This document shows, piece after piece, positions 32,198 through 43,040 of a DNA stretch of 47,436 bases; within the stretch, counting starts at the first letter, position 1, and each line of letters starts with the position of its first letter. This stretch comes from Dicyema japonicum. Lineage: Eukaryota; Dicyemida; Rhombozoa; Dicyemidae. Made by a program: the position numbers and the translations under genes. Where the stretch lies: assembly GCA_011109175.1 (NCBI GenBank), contig RDEW01000124.1:1-47436 (forward strand). The letters run 5' to 3'. The notes under the pieces are model-generated. The model made no database searches and had not been told where the DNA came from. It worked only from the letters and a program-made list of their open reading frames with translations.

Positions 32198-32313
32198 CTT
32201 TAATTGACGAAAAGCGACCTCGATTCGGAGAAACCCTCACCTTGGTTTTTGGAACACCCTCAATTTTTGAACACTTGGTAGGATCGGTATAGAAGTGGAA
32301 AAGACTCTATTAG
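32198..32313 (+). pseudogene. Dead counterpart of the copy 1 exon at 18,999-19,114
   Basis: Reads SLIDEKRPRFGETLTLVFG then TPSIFEHLVGSV-stop-KWKR. The acceptor AG is changed (ATAATAT), there is an in-frame TAG and the donor side reads CTATTAG|GTAAAA. Both ends are the same length as copy 1 (116 bp). Confidence 0.45.
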
Positions 32314-32739
32314 GTAAAACCTCGATTTGAACAAATTTAACATAAAAAATCCTTTCTCCTGTGGGACATCCGGGTAAACCTGACTCGTCTAATATTTGGT
32401 GACCACCTCTCTTTACCAACACGTACGTAAACTGGATAATGTTAAAGATCCTCTGTTTTTTTTGCAACTTTTCCTAGTTGATAGAAAACCACATTTTTGA
32501 ATGTTTTGAATTATTAACTGTTCGTCTAAAATACCAAGACTGACCGATCTATGAGAGCGACCGTCATTCCTGCATTCTATTTAATAGCCGCTGGCCTTTT
32601 ACAAGTTAATTAGGATGAGGTTACTTAACTAACTATACAAAAATAAATGACATTTATCCACTCTGAGATATTTGACTGAGTTGGATCTATTGAACAATTG
32701 TATTTTAGACACTACATGAGTTAATGAGATATTAACATG

Positions 32740-33070
32740 CGATCCTCCTCATTAAAATTATCCGCAATCGAGGACACTGCAATAAAGTTTATTGGACCAG
32801 ACACAAAATCTAGCCATTTAAAATTTCTTAATCGAATTACAACGGAGACTCTTAAATGCGGATAGTTTACCGACTTGCCCTCTATTCCATACACTATCGA
32901 AATATTTACAATCATACATATATTTTTGAGCCGATGTCATGTCCAACTTGAAGAGCTGTTCAGGATTCTCGACCCCGCCGGACTCGTCCTTTCCTTTGTC
33001 GGTCTGTAATCACTTAGTTAGATGAAAAATTTTATTTCTTTCTCTTTGACCCTGTGATCCTAAAAGCAAA
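32740..33070 (+). repeat. Dispersed repeat, copy in segmental copy 2
   Basis: Counterpart of 19,540-19,860 and, inverted, of 225-470. Contains the TTTCCTTTGTCGGTCTG bases missing from copy 1. Confidence 0.7.
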
Positions 33071-33762
33071 ATGATAATAATTACCTGTGAAAATTGAATC
33101 TTTCTTCCCAAACGAGGTGTAGAAATATTTTGTGGGTTTTGAAAGAAATTGCGTAAACTAGACATATTTTGATTAAGCTTAAATTTGCAATGAAATAACA
33201 AACTCACCAAATTTCTGGGGTGAGAAATTTTGTTCAGTTAATAGTAACCCAAATTCGATCTCTAATATTTTGCGACTTAAATTTGGGGGTAAAATATAAT
33301 TTCCAATCCAAAAATCCTCTTTTTTTCGAGCTAGTGAACATCGAATTCAGCTTCTCCACTACTCGACCTCACTCACACAATTAATTCTACGTGAATGTCC
33401 TAATAATGTTAGCACTGTCTCAGAATTTAATATAAGTCTAGGAACTCATTTACACGTGGTGCCACTAAGGTCGTCAAGATTTTCATTTAAGACTAGTTTT
33501 TCAGTCAGTCAAGCATGCAGGAGAGTATTCTGGCCTTCAAAATCGGGTTTTTAGCAATTCCCTGACATCTTGAATTACTGGTTTTACAAAATGAACATTT
33601 AGAATACTTAAACAGTAGATCTGGCAAACAAAACTAATTTTGATCGTTCTTGCAGTACATAAAACCAACTTTCAGTTAATGAGGCAAAAATTCGACGTCC
33701 CCTTATAGTCCGGAATCACTTAGAACAATCTCTTCATTTGGTCGGCAATTACAATACTTAAC

Positions 33763-33960
33763 TCACAAGGATGATCCTGTGACTAATCTTCTACCCTTCA
33801 ATATTTGAGGCGGGAAGGTTTTCGTATTTTTTCTCGAAATATTCCGTAGTGTGATATCTGCTGGTGTTCTAGAATCTTTTCTTAAATTGTTACCAAACAG
33901 TTTCCTACACGCCTCTGTGATTATACCTATGACTAGGGCCAGTTTTGTCAATAAAATCAA
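33763..33960 (-). other. Unidentified open frame, copy 2 only
   Basis: 65 codons: MILLTKLALVIGIITEACRK, LFGNNLRKDSRTPADITLRN, ISRKNTKTFPPQILKGRRL. In copy 1 the same region has a stop after NNL and no start. No motif recognised. Could be a scrap of the neighbouring LINE. Confidence 0.25.
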
Positions 33961-34139
33961 AAATTAAATGTTCTTTAAAATTTTTTAAACTTATAAAAAA
34001 TTTATTAATTTTATTGATTTTTATTTGTTAAATAAAATAATAGCGTTGATCAATTATCATTATATCTACTGTGGTATGATATCCACTGTTGAGGTATAAC
34101 TTGCATTTATTATACGGCTGAAAAAGTTTTTGTTTTTTT

Positions 34140-34720
34140 AGACGAAACCATTATCGGGAGCAGAAATACACAGTGTTCGAGTGCGTGTTGGAAAATGTAT
34201 GTCGCGAGAATTCGTGACGACAGTGGCCACACATCGAGAAGACACCCTCCCTCCAGTATTGTTCGCTGTATACCTTGAATCGATTCTACGAGATCTGAAA
34301 TATTACAGGGACTATATTATGGAAATTCTCTATGCCGATGATGTTGAATTTATCTCGAGTACAAAGATGCAATCATACTTCAACTGGAGGTAGCACCCTC
34401 GCGCCTGGCTAAATGGTGTGTATTTATGAGCGCTTCGAAGACAGATGTCGTCAAGTACAAGGGGATGGAACCAGCAGTACCAAAAAACAGGAGGAAGACC
34501 ATAAAACTGTTTTGCTTCTTGGGGACTCTAAAGTCAATGCCAGAAGGAATTTGTTATCTACGGTGACCATGCAAAAGCTTTTCGAAAGGATAGATTTAAA
34601 GGCGTCCGACTCAGATTGTATGAGGCTACCATGAAACTAACTCTGGAACATGGGGAATCTCGAAAACCGTGGATAAAAATTCGACTACTTACAGATGAGT
34701 AAACTTCGTTATCTTGGGAT
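34140..34720 (+). pseudogene. LINE reverse transcriptase palm fragment, copy 2
   Basis: Frame 34,181-34,393 reads MRVGKCMSREFVTTVATHRE, DTLPPVLFAVYLESILRDLK, YYRDYIMEILYADDVEFIS with an intact YADD box, unlike copy 1 where this box is broken. It then continues EVAPSRLAKWCVFMSASKTD and, in a further frame, LLLGDSKVNARRNLLSTV and IDLKASDSDCMR. Same clade as the 23.2-26 kb LINE. Both ends missing. Confidence 0.75.
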
Positions 34721-34991
34721 TGAAATTGCTAGTAAGGGGTGATGTATGGTACAAAAGATGCTCCTCCGGAGCTCTGCTTATTTTTTAATAATTTGTATTA
34801 ATGCCATGACTAATTTTATGAATGTGTACAACTGAGATAAATAACTTTTTTATATGCAAACTATATTTCTAAACTAAGATAAAAACTATTTTTTAATATG
34901 CAAACTATATTTCTAAACAGTATTTTTTTGTTCAGTTCCGTACCAATTGGTATATGGCCCACCGGTTTGGGACAACTTGTTTACACTAATA

Positions 34992-37193
34992 CAGAGGTTG
35001 TCAAACGGTGTGCCGCGGCACACTACGTGTGCCGCGAGACAATTTCTAGTGTGCCGCCTGCCAAATACAAATTTGAATAAATTTATATACATTTTTTGAC
35101 CTAATTAATTTAAAAAGATAAATAAATTAAAATAATCATTTTTTATTATATATTAAATGACATTTACATTGGTTAACCATTATTTAATAATTTTTTAATA
35201 ACGTGCGCATCAACGTGGTTATGGGTAAATCAGTTCGTCGTTCTTATAAAGATTCTTATTTGTCATTTGGATTTATATGCATAGATAAAAATAAACTACC
35301 TCAATGTCTAATATGCATGGAAGTCTTGGCAAATGATGCTATGGTTCCTAGCAAACTAAAGAGACATTTTACTTCCAAGCATCCGGACTATTCCGAAAAA
35401 TCTGTGGATTATTTTATCCATTTGAAAAAAACACAAGTATTATTTAGTTTTTACTATGAATCGTAGATCTAGTCAAATGATGTTCAGTGAAACTTTTGTA
35501 AACACAAAGGAATCATTGATATGTTCATACCTGATTTCAGAATTGATAGCAAAACAACTAAAACTTCACACTATTGGCGAAAACTTGATAATCCCTGCTT
35601 GTCGTGTTATTGCTCGGACAATGTTTGGTCATAAATATGAACAAAAAATAATGAAGATACCTTTGTCAGATAACACTGTTTCTCGTCGGATTTGTGCTTT
35701 GTCGGTTAATATTGAAAATACTGTCGCATTTTCGATTAAAGAAACTCGGTTTTCATTACAACTTAATGAATCCACGGATATTTCGGGAATGGCACATTTG
35801 TTGGCATATATACGATTTGTTTATTTTGGGAAAATTACAGAACAATTCTTGTTTTGTAAGCTCTTTTAACTACTACTCGAGCAATTGACATGTTCACGAT
35901 ATTAAACTATTATTTCAATATCAATAATATTTCATTTGCAAATTGTATTGGTGTATGTACAAATGGAGCCCCGTCAATGTCTGGTCGTATTAATGGACTT
36001 GTTTCATTAGTAAAATCTAAAAATAATGAGATAATATCAACACATTGTTTTTTGCATCGAGAAGTATTGGTTGTAAAAACATTACCTATGAATTTGAAAT
36101 CTGTCTTGGATGATATTATCCGAATGATTAATAATATAAAAAGTCGACCCAAAAAGTCTCGCATTTTTACTACTATTTACGATGAAATGGGGGCAAACTT
36201 TACAATTTGTTACTTCATACCGAAATTCGATGGCTATCAAGGGGTAAAGCATTAACGAGGGTTTTTGAATTAAAGAACGAAATGTGTGAGTTTTTTAAAT
36301 TGGAAGGGCATTCTGAATTTGTTGAAAAAATTCAGAATCCAATGTGGTCTATAAAACTTGCGTATTTATCTGACATTTTACAAATATTAAACGAGGTTAA
36401 TGCTAGTATGCAAGGAGGTTCTGAGACTATTTTATCGTCGACGGACAAATTAAATTCTTTGAAAATGAAAATCAGTTTTTGGAGAAAAAGGGTTTTAGAT
36501 GGCGATTATACTATGTTTCCTAATACGAATGGTTTATTTTATATTTTAATTATAATAAGGATATAATGGTGAATCGATACAGGGACTGATTAATGAACAT
36601 TTAATAATTTTGGAAAACAAAATGGATGCTTATTTTCCAGACTTAGAAATTGAAAAATTCGATTGGGTTATTATTTTTTAAATATTTTTAGATACGAAAT
36701 CCTTTTCTTGTGTCAGAATCAAAACACTTATCTGTTAAAGAAAATGAAGAACTTATTGCACTGTTTAATGATCGATCTTTAAAATTAATGATGACGGAGT
36801 TAGACATTGGAGAATTCTGGATATATATTCGAAACATATATCCCAGTTTATCAAAACAAGCACTGACCATAATTTTACAGTTCTCAACGACCTATTTATG
36901 CGAAACAGGTTTTCTACGCTGTATAATATGAAATATAACAAACGTGAAAGTTTGAGAAACATTGATGCTGAAATGCGGGTGGCTTTGTCAACCATTCGAC
37001 CTGATATTGATGATATATGCAAAAACAATAATAATTAAGATTTTATTTTTATTATTAATAAAAATTTGGGCATTAAATTACCAATTTTTGTACTTAGTTT
37101 TACACATCTTAAAAATTTAATTTTTTAATGTGTGCCGTGGATTATTTTTTTTACGATTAGTGTGCCGCGGGAATTATTTTTTGAAAAGCTCTG
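34992..37193 (+). mobile_element. hAT DNA transposon (ZBED/GTF2IRD2-like), decayed
   Basis: 2,202 bp bounded by CAGAGGTTGTCAAA on the left and the inverse of CAGAGCTTTTCAAA on the right, short hAT-type terminal inverted repeats. It is flanked by 8-bp target duplications, CACTAATA (34,984-34,991) and CTCTAATA (37,194-37,201), identical at 7 of 8. Sub-terminal GTGTGCCGCGGCACAC, GTGTGCCGCG and GTGCCGCGGGA motifs occur at both ends and are likely transposase-binding sites. It contains the transposase relic at 35,203-37,038. Present only in segmental copy 2. Confidence 0.9.
35203..37038 (+). pseudogene. hAT transposase pseudogene with BED zinc finger
   Basis: Frames in order: 35,203-35,466 (BED finger with CLICMEVLANDAM, KLKRHFTSKHPDY: C-x2-C and H-x4-H); 35,456-35,869 (SLICSYLISELIAKQLKL, HTIGENLIIPACRVIA, PLSDNTVSRRI, FSLQLNESTDISGMAHLL with the catalytic D of the D-E-S-T-D motif); 35,890-36,255 (IGVCTNGAPSMSGRINGL, STHCFLHREVL, second catalytic region); 36,207-36,566 (LLHTEIRWLSRGKALTRVFE); 36,710-37,038 (FSTTYLCETGF, then RESLRNIDAEMRVALSTI, the hAT dimerisation tail). 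At least four frameshifts make it inactive. Domain order and wording match the family annotated in animals as ZBED5/SCAND3/GTF2IRD2-like hAT proteins. Confidence 0.9.
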
Positions 37194-37494
37194 CTCTAAT
37201 ACAACAATAACGTGTATAAGCAATCTTTTTATTATCTCCAAAAGTGCAATTTAAAATTGGAAACTATGTATTCTTTATAAAACAATAAAAATTAAAGCAT
37301 TAAAATTACTAGTTAAAGCAATATGAAAACCAGTTTTCTAGGTATCAGAACAAAGGGTAATCCCAACCAACACGGGGTACCAGAAGCCATTGCTGTGATC
37401 GCAGCCACAACCATTAAATGTCATTAAATCAGATTTAGAAATACAGCATACCTTATGAAAGATTTAATTGCAAGAGACTCTTTTATAATATACA

Positions 37495-37697
37495 GGGTGA
37501 CTTAGTGGTTAGGTGTCGGGCTTAAGTGGCTTAGGCTACTGGTTCGAATCTCGCTGCTGTTCACCTGGTGGAAGGTTCCACGCATCTACGATGCAGAAAG
37601 GGTTTGACGAGTGACGCCGTCATCAGTGAATACTCATTGCGGAACTGGATAGTCTAGAAAGGACACTCACACAAGAAAAAGAAAAAAAAAGAAAAAA
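37495..37697 (+). repeat. tRNA-derived SINE-like element, copy 2
   Basis: A-box-like GGGTGACTTAGTGGTTAGG and B-box GGTTCGAATCTC (37,541) are closer to consensus than in copy 1. The A-rich tail (AAGAAAAAGAAAAAAAAAG) is longer by one repeat block. Body conserved. Confidence 0.65.
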
Positions 37698-37726
37698 GTA
37701 GAACTTCAAAAAAAGTGAAGTTCTAC
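37698..37726. repeat. 10-bp inverted repeat after the SINE, copy 2
   Basis: GTAGAACTTC and GAAGTTCTAC (37,717-37,726), identical arms to 22,111-22,139 with one loop difference. Confidence 0.7.
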
Positions 37727-38018
37727 GATTAGTTAAAATTAACTGTTCTTTACTTTTATGGTTATCTTAAATTCTTAATACTCAGGTTTCGCAATATATG
37801 AAGCGATAGCTAAAAACTGACACACATAATGAAATGTCCGAAATAATTACTTTTCCCATTAGCCACACCTTATCGGCATGTTAGTTTCTGTCCTTACGTA
37901 ATTTAAATCAAGAACCATTATTCACATAATCTCCGTCAAAATGTTCGTTTCGGGATTGCGGCGAGTAACGGAGAATTTTAATTACGTATTCACATTACTT
38001 CGAGGATTTTCCACTAAC

Positions 38019-38325
38019 CTGATAATCCTACAAACCTGGAACATCGCATCTTAGAAGAGAAAAAATTCAATGCAGTAGTTAACTCGTTGCAGTTTTTGTG
38101 AGCCTCAATTAGCAGCTTTTTTAGATTGTTGACGTTTGTGATCGGCATATAGAAAGGTTCTCTATCCTCATAGGATCTGGGAGTAATAATACCTGAGCAA
38201 ATTGGCAATAAGTAAAAAGATGTTTAAATAATGCTTTTCTTTTACATAAGAATGCATTGTGTACGAATTTGATACTGTCTTTCGCAGTTGTTGTCCACCA
38301 CTTTTATCCATAAATTCTGTAAACA
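38019..38325 (-). other. Candidate minus-strand exon of unidentified gene, copy 2
   Basis: The exon-like block 38,192-38,019 reads the same as copy 1 with one change (LLIEAHKNC for LLIKAHKNC) and keeps the CTCAG acceptor and CAG|GTTAGT donor. The upstream MFTEFMDKKWWTTT frame has lost one T of a run (CACTTTTATCC against CACTTTTTATCC), so it is frameshifted here. Confidence 0.35.
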
Positions 38326-38812
38326 TCTTGCTACTACAAACCAGTTAAATCCTCGGAGGTTTTAACGTATTCGAATTCTACGGTTTATACGTATGACTCA
38401 GAGACTATTATACTATTTTATATTAATATTGGCCAAGTGTTGGGTCGGAATCGAGCTCAAATATTGGAATCAACTTACTTATGACTCATGTTTGTTGGTC
38501 TTATTGTCAATGAAGTAGTCGAACAATTGGAAAGTCAACTCTGTAGTCAGGAAGCTATTCCTATATATCTTAGTCTTACTTCATCCTGGGACAGACAACT
38601 TCCAAACAGCCAGGCGAAAGAAAACACAAACTATATCTCGTAGAGTTTATTTGAACAGTAGGGAGTGATTTGGGATCAGCATAATTTCCAGTAGACTGCA
38701 GAACATCTAAAAGATCAATTTGAGGTTGAACCTAGACGTGTACAATATCTGAGATTGGGGTAACCTTCTTGAATCGGGTCCCCGGTATTTCCAAAAAACT
38801 CAGGACATATTT

Positions 38813-39896
38813 GTGAACAGAATTATCAGATATGCTTTTTAAAACTGAACTTCTCTTGCAACGATCAAACTATTCACATTTTGAAGTGCTAGGAAAAACA
38901 CCTTACATATCAAGTTTGATTACAAAAATAAAAAAACCAAAATAAGGATACTAAAACATAAAATTGGTTAAACCAAATACAAAAGTAATCGAATCATCTT
39001 AGATATCTTAGCAGAATCTCGAGTAAACAACTCTGATCCTTAACACCTCAAATGCCATCACACCTCCCTTTGCCTGATCACCCCAGGGAGAGTGCACAGA
39101 AACAGTCTTATTCATCCAAACTCCAACAATAAAAACAAAGACAAACCAGTTACTATAAGTGATCCATCACACTGAAAGAAAACACAGTGGATAGGTCGCA
39201 TGTGTCCTTCCTGATAAAGTCCGGGAAAACTAGTAATCTTGTAAATAATTAATCAAACCAGCAAATAGCAAGAAACAGTCGTGGATGTGCAAACCTAGTC
39301 AAGCAACTCTGGAATGGGAATGTCCACAAGGTAGACTATTGAGGACTCAATTGTTGAATTTCAAATATTCACTCCCCATCGAAAGAACTAGAGGCCAAGA
39401 TCAGTTCCCCTGATGATCCTCATCATCTATCAGCCAAAATTACAGAATTCTTGTGAACTTAATATTAAGATGATGACTACCTTTAAGAGTCCTAAAGGGA
39501 TGAAAGTCTGTGAAACTCCAAAACTTAACGAATTAAAGGTCATTTTATCAACCCATCCTCTCCGAATAGGCCTTAAATGCTAAAAGTAGAATATAGATTG
39601 ACTCTTTCAGCTTTCATAGAAGTTTTTTACTTCTTGTAGTCGGTAGATTTGTGAACTTGGCATGCCTTGTATAATGGAGAGTGAAACCTTCTTTTTAAAT
39701 TCAAATTCAGACAATATTTCAACCTGGACAGCCGGATTCAATTTGTAGCTATGTTGACATCACAACATATTAATTAGTTATAATAAACTAACTAACCAAT
39801 CACAACAGATTATATGCTTAAATTAAAAAAATCACATTTATTTAATGCAATATTTTTATTATAATGAATATAAAATTTATTAGTAAATGTAATAAC
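38813..39896. other. No gene recognised
   Basis: Unique sequence right of the duplication. No open frame longer than ~60 codons and no repeat match seen. Confidence 0.5.
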
Positions 39897-40089
39897 TAGG
39901 GCAATTTAAGTGCTAAAATGCTATTTTTATTTTTTATACTTTTTTAAATATACAATTGAATTTGGAATAATTATTTTTTAATTTTGTTAAAAAAACATAC
40001 ATTATAAATGCTATAAGTGCTATTTTTAATTTTAAATGCTAATTTTTGTTTAAATGCTAATTTAAATTGCAGTTAATAATGTGTTTACG

Positions 40090-41186
40090 GATTCCGAAAC
40101 CTGCAGGTCCAATCGAAAATTTCAAACCGATCGTGCTTTTGACCACTTTGCAAAAAACATTGTCGATTACAACATTGAATTGAATATCAAATTCAGTTGA
40201 CCAATTTGTCACCAAGTCAAAGCGAATTCAGACCAGGAAAATCAACTGCTGATATAGTATGGAGTCATCGGTAGCTTACGTCAATATGTCAGAAGTACAG
40301 AAAAACAATATATACTCTGGGAGTCGGCTAATCAAAAGCATTCGACTGTGTCTGCCGAGATAAACTATTGCAAGTTCTCAAGGACATAATTGATGAGGAC
40401 TGTTTGATGATTGTGCGTTTTTTGCTGGCTGACACGAGCCTCATAGTGAAAGTGGGGAAGGGCTATTCGGAAAAATCACGACCGGCATTGGTATTCTGCA
40501 AGGGGACTCGCTTTCGCCAGTTCTCCTTGCAATCTATTTGGAAGCTGCGTTGAGGGACGTTAGGAAAGAATTAGGTCACTTAAATAATCATTTTGTTGAA
40601 TTAATGTATGCTGATGACATCAATTTTGTGTCTGAGGATGTGGTGGTACTAAGAACTGTAATAGATAAAGCCACAACAGTTCTGGCGAGGTGGTCTTTGA
40701 AGATCAATTCAGAAAAACGGAGTTAACTTCGATTCAGCGGTTCGATGAGAAATGAAAGTTTACTAAAAGGCTCGGCTCGTTTTTGGGTGATGCTGAGGTC
40801 ATTGCTCGCAGAAAGATGTTGGTATCGTGTGCACTGAAAAGATGTGGAGTATTTGGACTCGCAGAAAACTTATCTCCTTAAATCTTCGGATGCGCTTATA
40901 TAGCGCGTTCATACAACCAGTCCTATTATACAACTCGGGAACATGGAGAACATCAAAAACGGACCGTGACACATTTCATAGAAATCAATTGAGAAAAATT
41001 GCGGGAATTAAATGGCCACAGATTATCAAAAAAGACACTCTTTACAAATTATGTAAATGCAAACCGATAAGCAGAGAAGTAATTACCTCACGCTGGCGAC
41101 TTATCGGACATGTTCTGAGAATGGACGAAGTGATTCCTTGCAATCAAATCATGGAAGATTACTATTATACAAGGACTACATTTTGA
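40090..41186 (+). pseudogene. LINE RT and C-terminal region, frame-broken
   Basis: The plus strand from 40,090 gives IPKPAGPIENFKPIVLLTTL (fingers, R-P-I region), then GVG-stop-SKAFDCVCRDKLL (motif A). Then come LKDIIDEDCLMIVRFLLAD and TSLIVKVGKGYSEKS, a GDSLSPVLLAIYLEAAL-like motif B split by frameshift, and ELMYADDINFVS (motif C, 40,600-40,640). The frame 40,827-41,186 supplies MRLYSAFIQPVLLYNSGTW, FHRNQLRKIAGIKWPQIIKK and RWRLIGHVLRMDEVIPCNQI. Same clade as 23.2-26.0 kb. It ends abruptly without 3' UTR or tail, at the point where hAT coding resumes. Confidence 0.8.
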
Positions 41187-41405
41187 TAATGACAAGGCAA
41201 ATATCAAAAATTATATAAATAAAAGAATGGAGGAAAATGGATTTAAACTTATTATTGAAATGACTGAACCAAAAATTAGCCAACAAGATTATTTTTTTCT
41301 TTCACGCTGTCAGGCATCCTATGCATCTGTTGAAAGAGCTATTAAAATGCTAAAAAATTTTTAAAAAAGGATAGGAACTTCCATCCAGACAATATCAGGC
41401 AATTA
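41187..41405 (+). pseudogene. hAT transposase C-terminal (dimerisation) fragment
   Basis: An open frame without its own start reads FDNDKANIKNYINKRMEEN, FKLIIEMTEPKISQQDYFFL and SRCQASYASVERAIKMLKNF. After a one-base shift it reads LKKDRNFHPDNIRQLTFI. The S-V-E-R-x-x-x-x-L-x-x-x-L-K-K-D-R pattern is the conserved hAT C-terminal dimerisation helix. The rest of the transposase is absent and its place is taken by LINE sequence. Confidence 0.7.
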
Positions 41406-41547
41406 ACTTTTATTATATTACAATAAATAAAATTTAAATGTTTTATTTTATTATTTTAAGTGCTAACTTTTTTAATTATAATTGTTAGATTTTGTGATTT
41501 TTTAGCGCTAAAAAAATTTTTTTAAGTGCTAGAAACAACTTGCCCTA

Positions 41548-42132
41548 ACATAACAAAGAAGATATTAAAGTTGATATTTCATCATCTTCGCTGAATATAC
41601 TATGCGTCCATTTTTTTCAATCGTTTCGTGGATACATTTGAATCAGCAAGGTAAATGAACTCGATTGCTTTGAACTTGGAAGTTGTGAAATTAGTCAGCC
41701 ATAAATACGTTTCAATAGCTTACGGAAAGTTTCAATACTAATATTATAACTTAAATCGTTTATTTACAAAAATATTAAGTTCCCAGTATATTTCCAACTT
41801 GAGTGCCACATTTTTAATCACGAATCCGTTGATCTTTACTGTAAGTGACATTGACTGTATTCATCAATTTAAATGCCTCTTTCAAAACGGCCTCCATTCA
41901 AAATGGCCTCCGATAAATTTTTTCAGGCTTTGGATAAGTTCATCAATAAACATCACGAGATATTTTACCAAGGTCCTCGACATCTTTAGGTAAAAAAGTC
42001 ATCTTTTTTAATATTTTTGTATAACTTTAAAATGAAATATTTATTTTCAAAAGAAAAAAAGGAAAATGATTACAAAATGTTAATAGAATACATATTCTAC
42101 TAAATTGAATATATATTCTGTCGGATCCATAT
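41548..42132. other. No gene recognised
   Basis: AT-rich. A 64-codon plus frame (41,799-41,993) has no motif. Several ATATTC/GAATAT palindromic phrases occur at 42,085-42,140. Confidence 0.45.
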
Positions 42133-43010
42133 TCAGTAATATTTGTTCTTGAATAAATCTCGATATATTCTCAGATAAAGCGATATATTTAGTTTTTCTA
42201 AGAATTTTTCTCCATTTTGTAATCTTAAGAATTTTATCATTATGCCTTCTTCTTTTATCAATTTCTTTACAAAATTTCTTGGCGTCTTGTTTAGTGTCCC
42301 AAATGTACTTCTAAAAACGTTGTGCCAGCCTTCAATGGAGTTATTTGTCCGAGGTAAGTCCTCATATAAATTATCCAGATTATTCCAATAATTAATTGGA
42401 AATCTTGGAATTAATGCATTTTCTTGATTTCCGATATAATTGATCGAAAAATATTGATATAATGGATTTAGAATCTCAGGAAAATTTGATCTCGACACTA
42501 TCCAATCTAAAGTGTTTTTTACAGTATGTGTAGGAATAAGGGAGAGGCATTTCAACAGTTTTACAAATCTATCGTTAATTTTAAATCACATTTAACCTAT
42601 TTATATCTTCATTATTTATGTCGTTAAAAATTCTTAATTGCAATATTTTTTTTTAAATATTTTGTCCTAGATGGAACATGCAGCAATTTAGCCGTGCGTT
42701 TGGAAATGATTTTTGAAAAGACTTTATTGCTCCTTTTTAAAAATCTGTGACAATAACTCTTGGTTCTAAATCCGGAGTGAGACGTTTAATTATTATAAGC
42801 ATTGTGTCATATTCATTTTCAGTATTTGATGTTAAAAGACAGAACATTATTAGAATTCATGGTGATTAACTATTACCGATATTGTGAATAACTGCTTCCA
42901 AGGAATAGGGAGACATAAAAAATCCCATCAATAGACCATATTTTATGATTTTTAATGGTGTCGTTATTTCAGAATTAAAAAAATAACCATATTTGTCTCG
43001 ACATCTGAAA
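42133..43010 (-). pseudogene. MULE (Mutator-like) transposase relic
   Basis: On the minus strand: ~42,870-42,660 reads MFCLLTSNTENEYDTMLII, IKRLTPDLEPRVIVTDF-stop-KGAIKSFQKSFPN, then ARLNCCMFHLGQNI. This is the MULE DDE core, where the D of T-D-F is catalytic and the C-x2-H-x5-N block precedes it in folding. After a break, the intact frame 42,555-42,133 gives FPINYWNNLDNLYEDLPRTN, NSIEGWHNVFRSTFGTLNK and FLRLQNGEKF, the typical C-terminus (N-N-x-I/V-E-G-W-H). Terminal inverted repeats were not found. Stops and frameshifts make it inactive. Confidence 0.8.
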
Positions 43011-43040
43011 AGTTAATCATTAATATACCAATATTTTGGC

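Larger units (their letters stand above)
25657..38812 (+). repeat. Segmental duplication, copy 2 (~10.8 kb plus a ~2.3-kb insertion)
   Basis: Direct-orientation partner of 12,405-23,230, ending at GGACATATTT (38,803-38,812). The only large difference is 34,911-37,270, which contains a hAT element with unique flanks. Divergence is very uneven: about 15.9-18.3 kb of copy 1 is nearly identical to 29.15-31.5 kb, whereas 14,560-14,790 against 27,800-28,030 shows many substitutions. Confidence 0.9.
39897..41547 (+). mobile_element. hAT-like element with TAGGGCAA termini, enclosing a LINE fragment
   Basis: The left end TAGGGCAATTTAAGTGCTA and the right end (read inverted) TAGGGCAAGTTGTTTCTAGC share the first eight bases. 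AAGTGCTA/AAATGCTA motifs are repeated at least five times in the left 180 bp. TAAGTGCTA, TAGCGCTA and TAAGTGCTA recur in the right 120 bp, which suggests sub-terminal transposase-binding sites. Flanks GTAATAAC and AACATAAC resemble a target duplication only loosely (5 of 8). Inside, 40,090-41,186 is LINE-derived and 41,187-41,405 encodes a hAT transposase C-terminus. Confidence 0.6.

Noticed and set aside
32237-32467. Minus-strand 76-codon frame with GGHQILDESGLPGCPTGE
   Set aside because: Antisense to the exon candidate; interrupted in copy 1; the glycine-rich phrase alone does not indicate a collagen or other family.
35910-36164. 84-codon minus-strand frame inside the hAT
   Set aside because: Lies antisense to the transposase; no motif.
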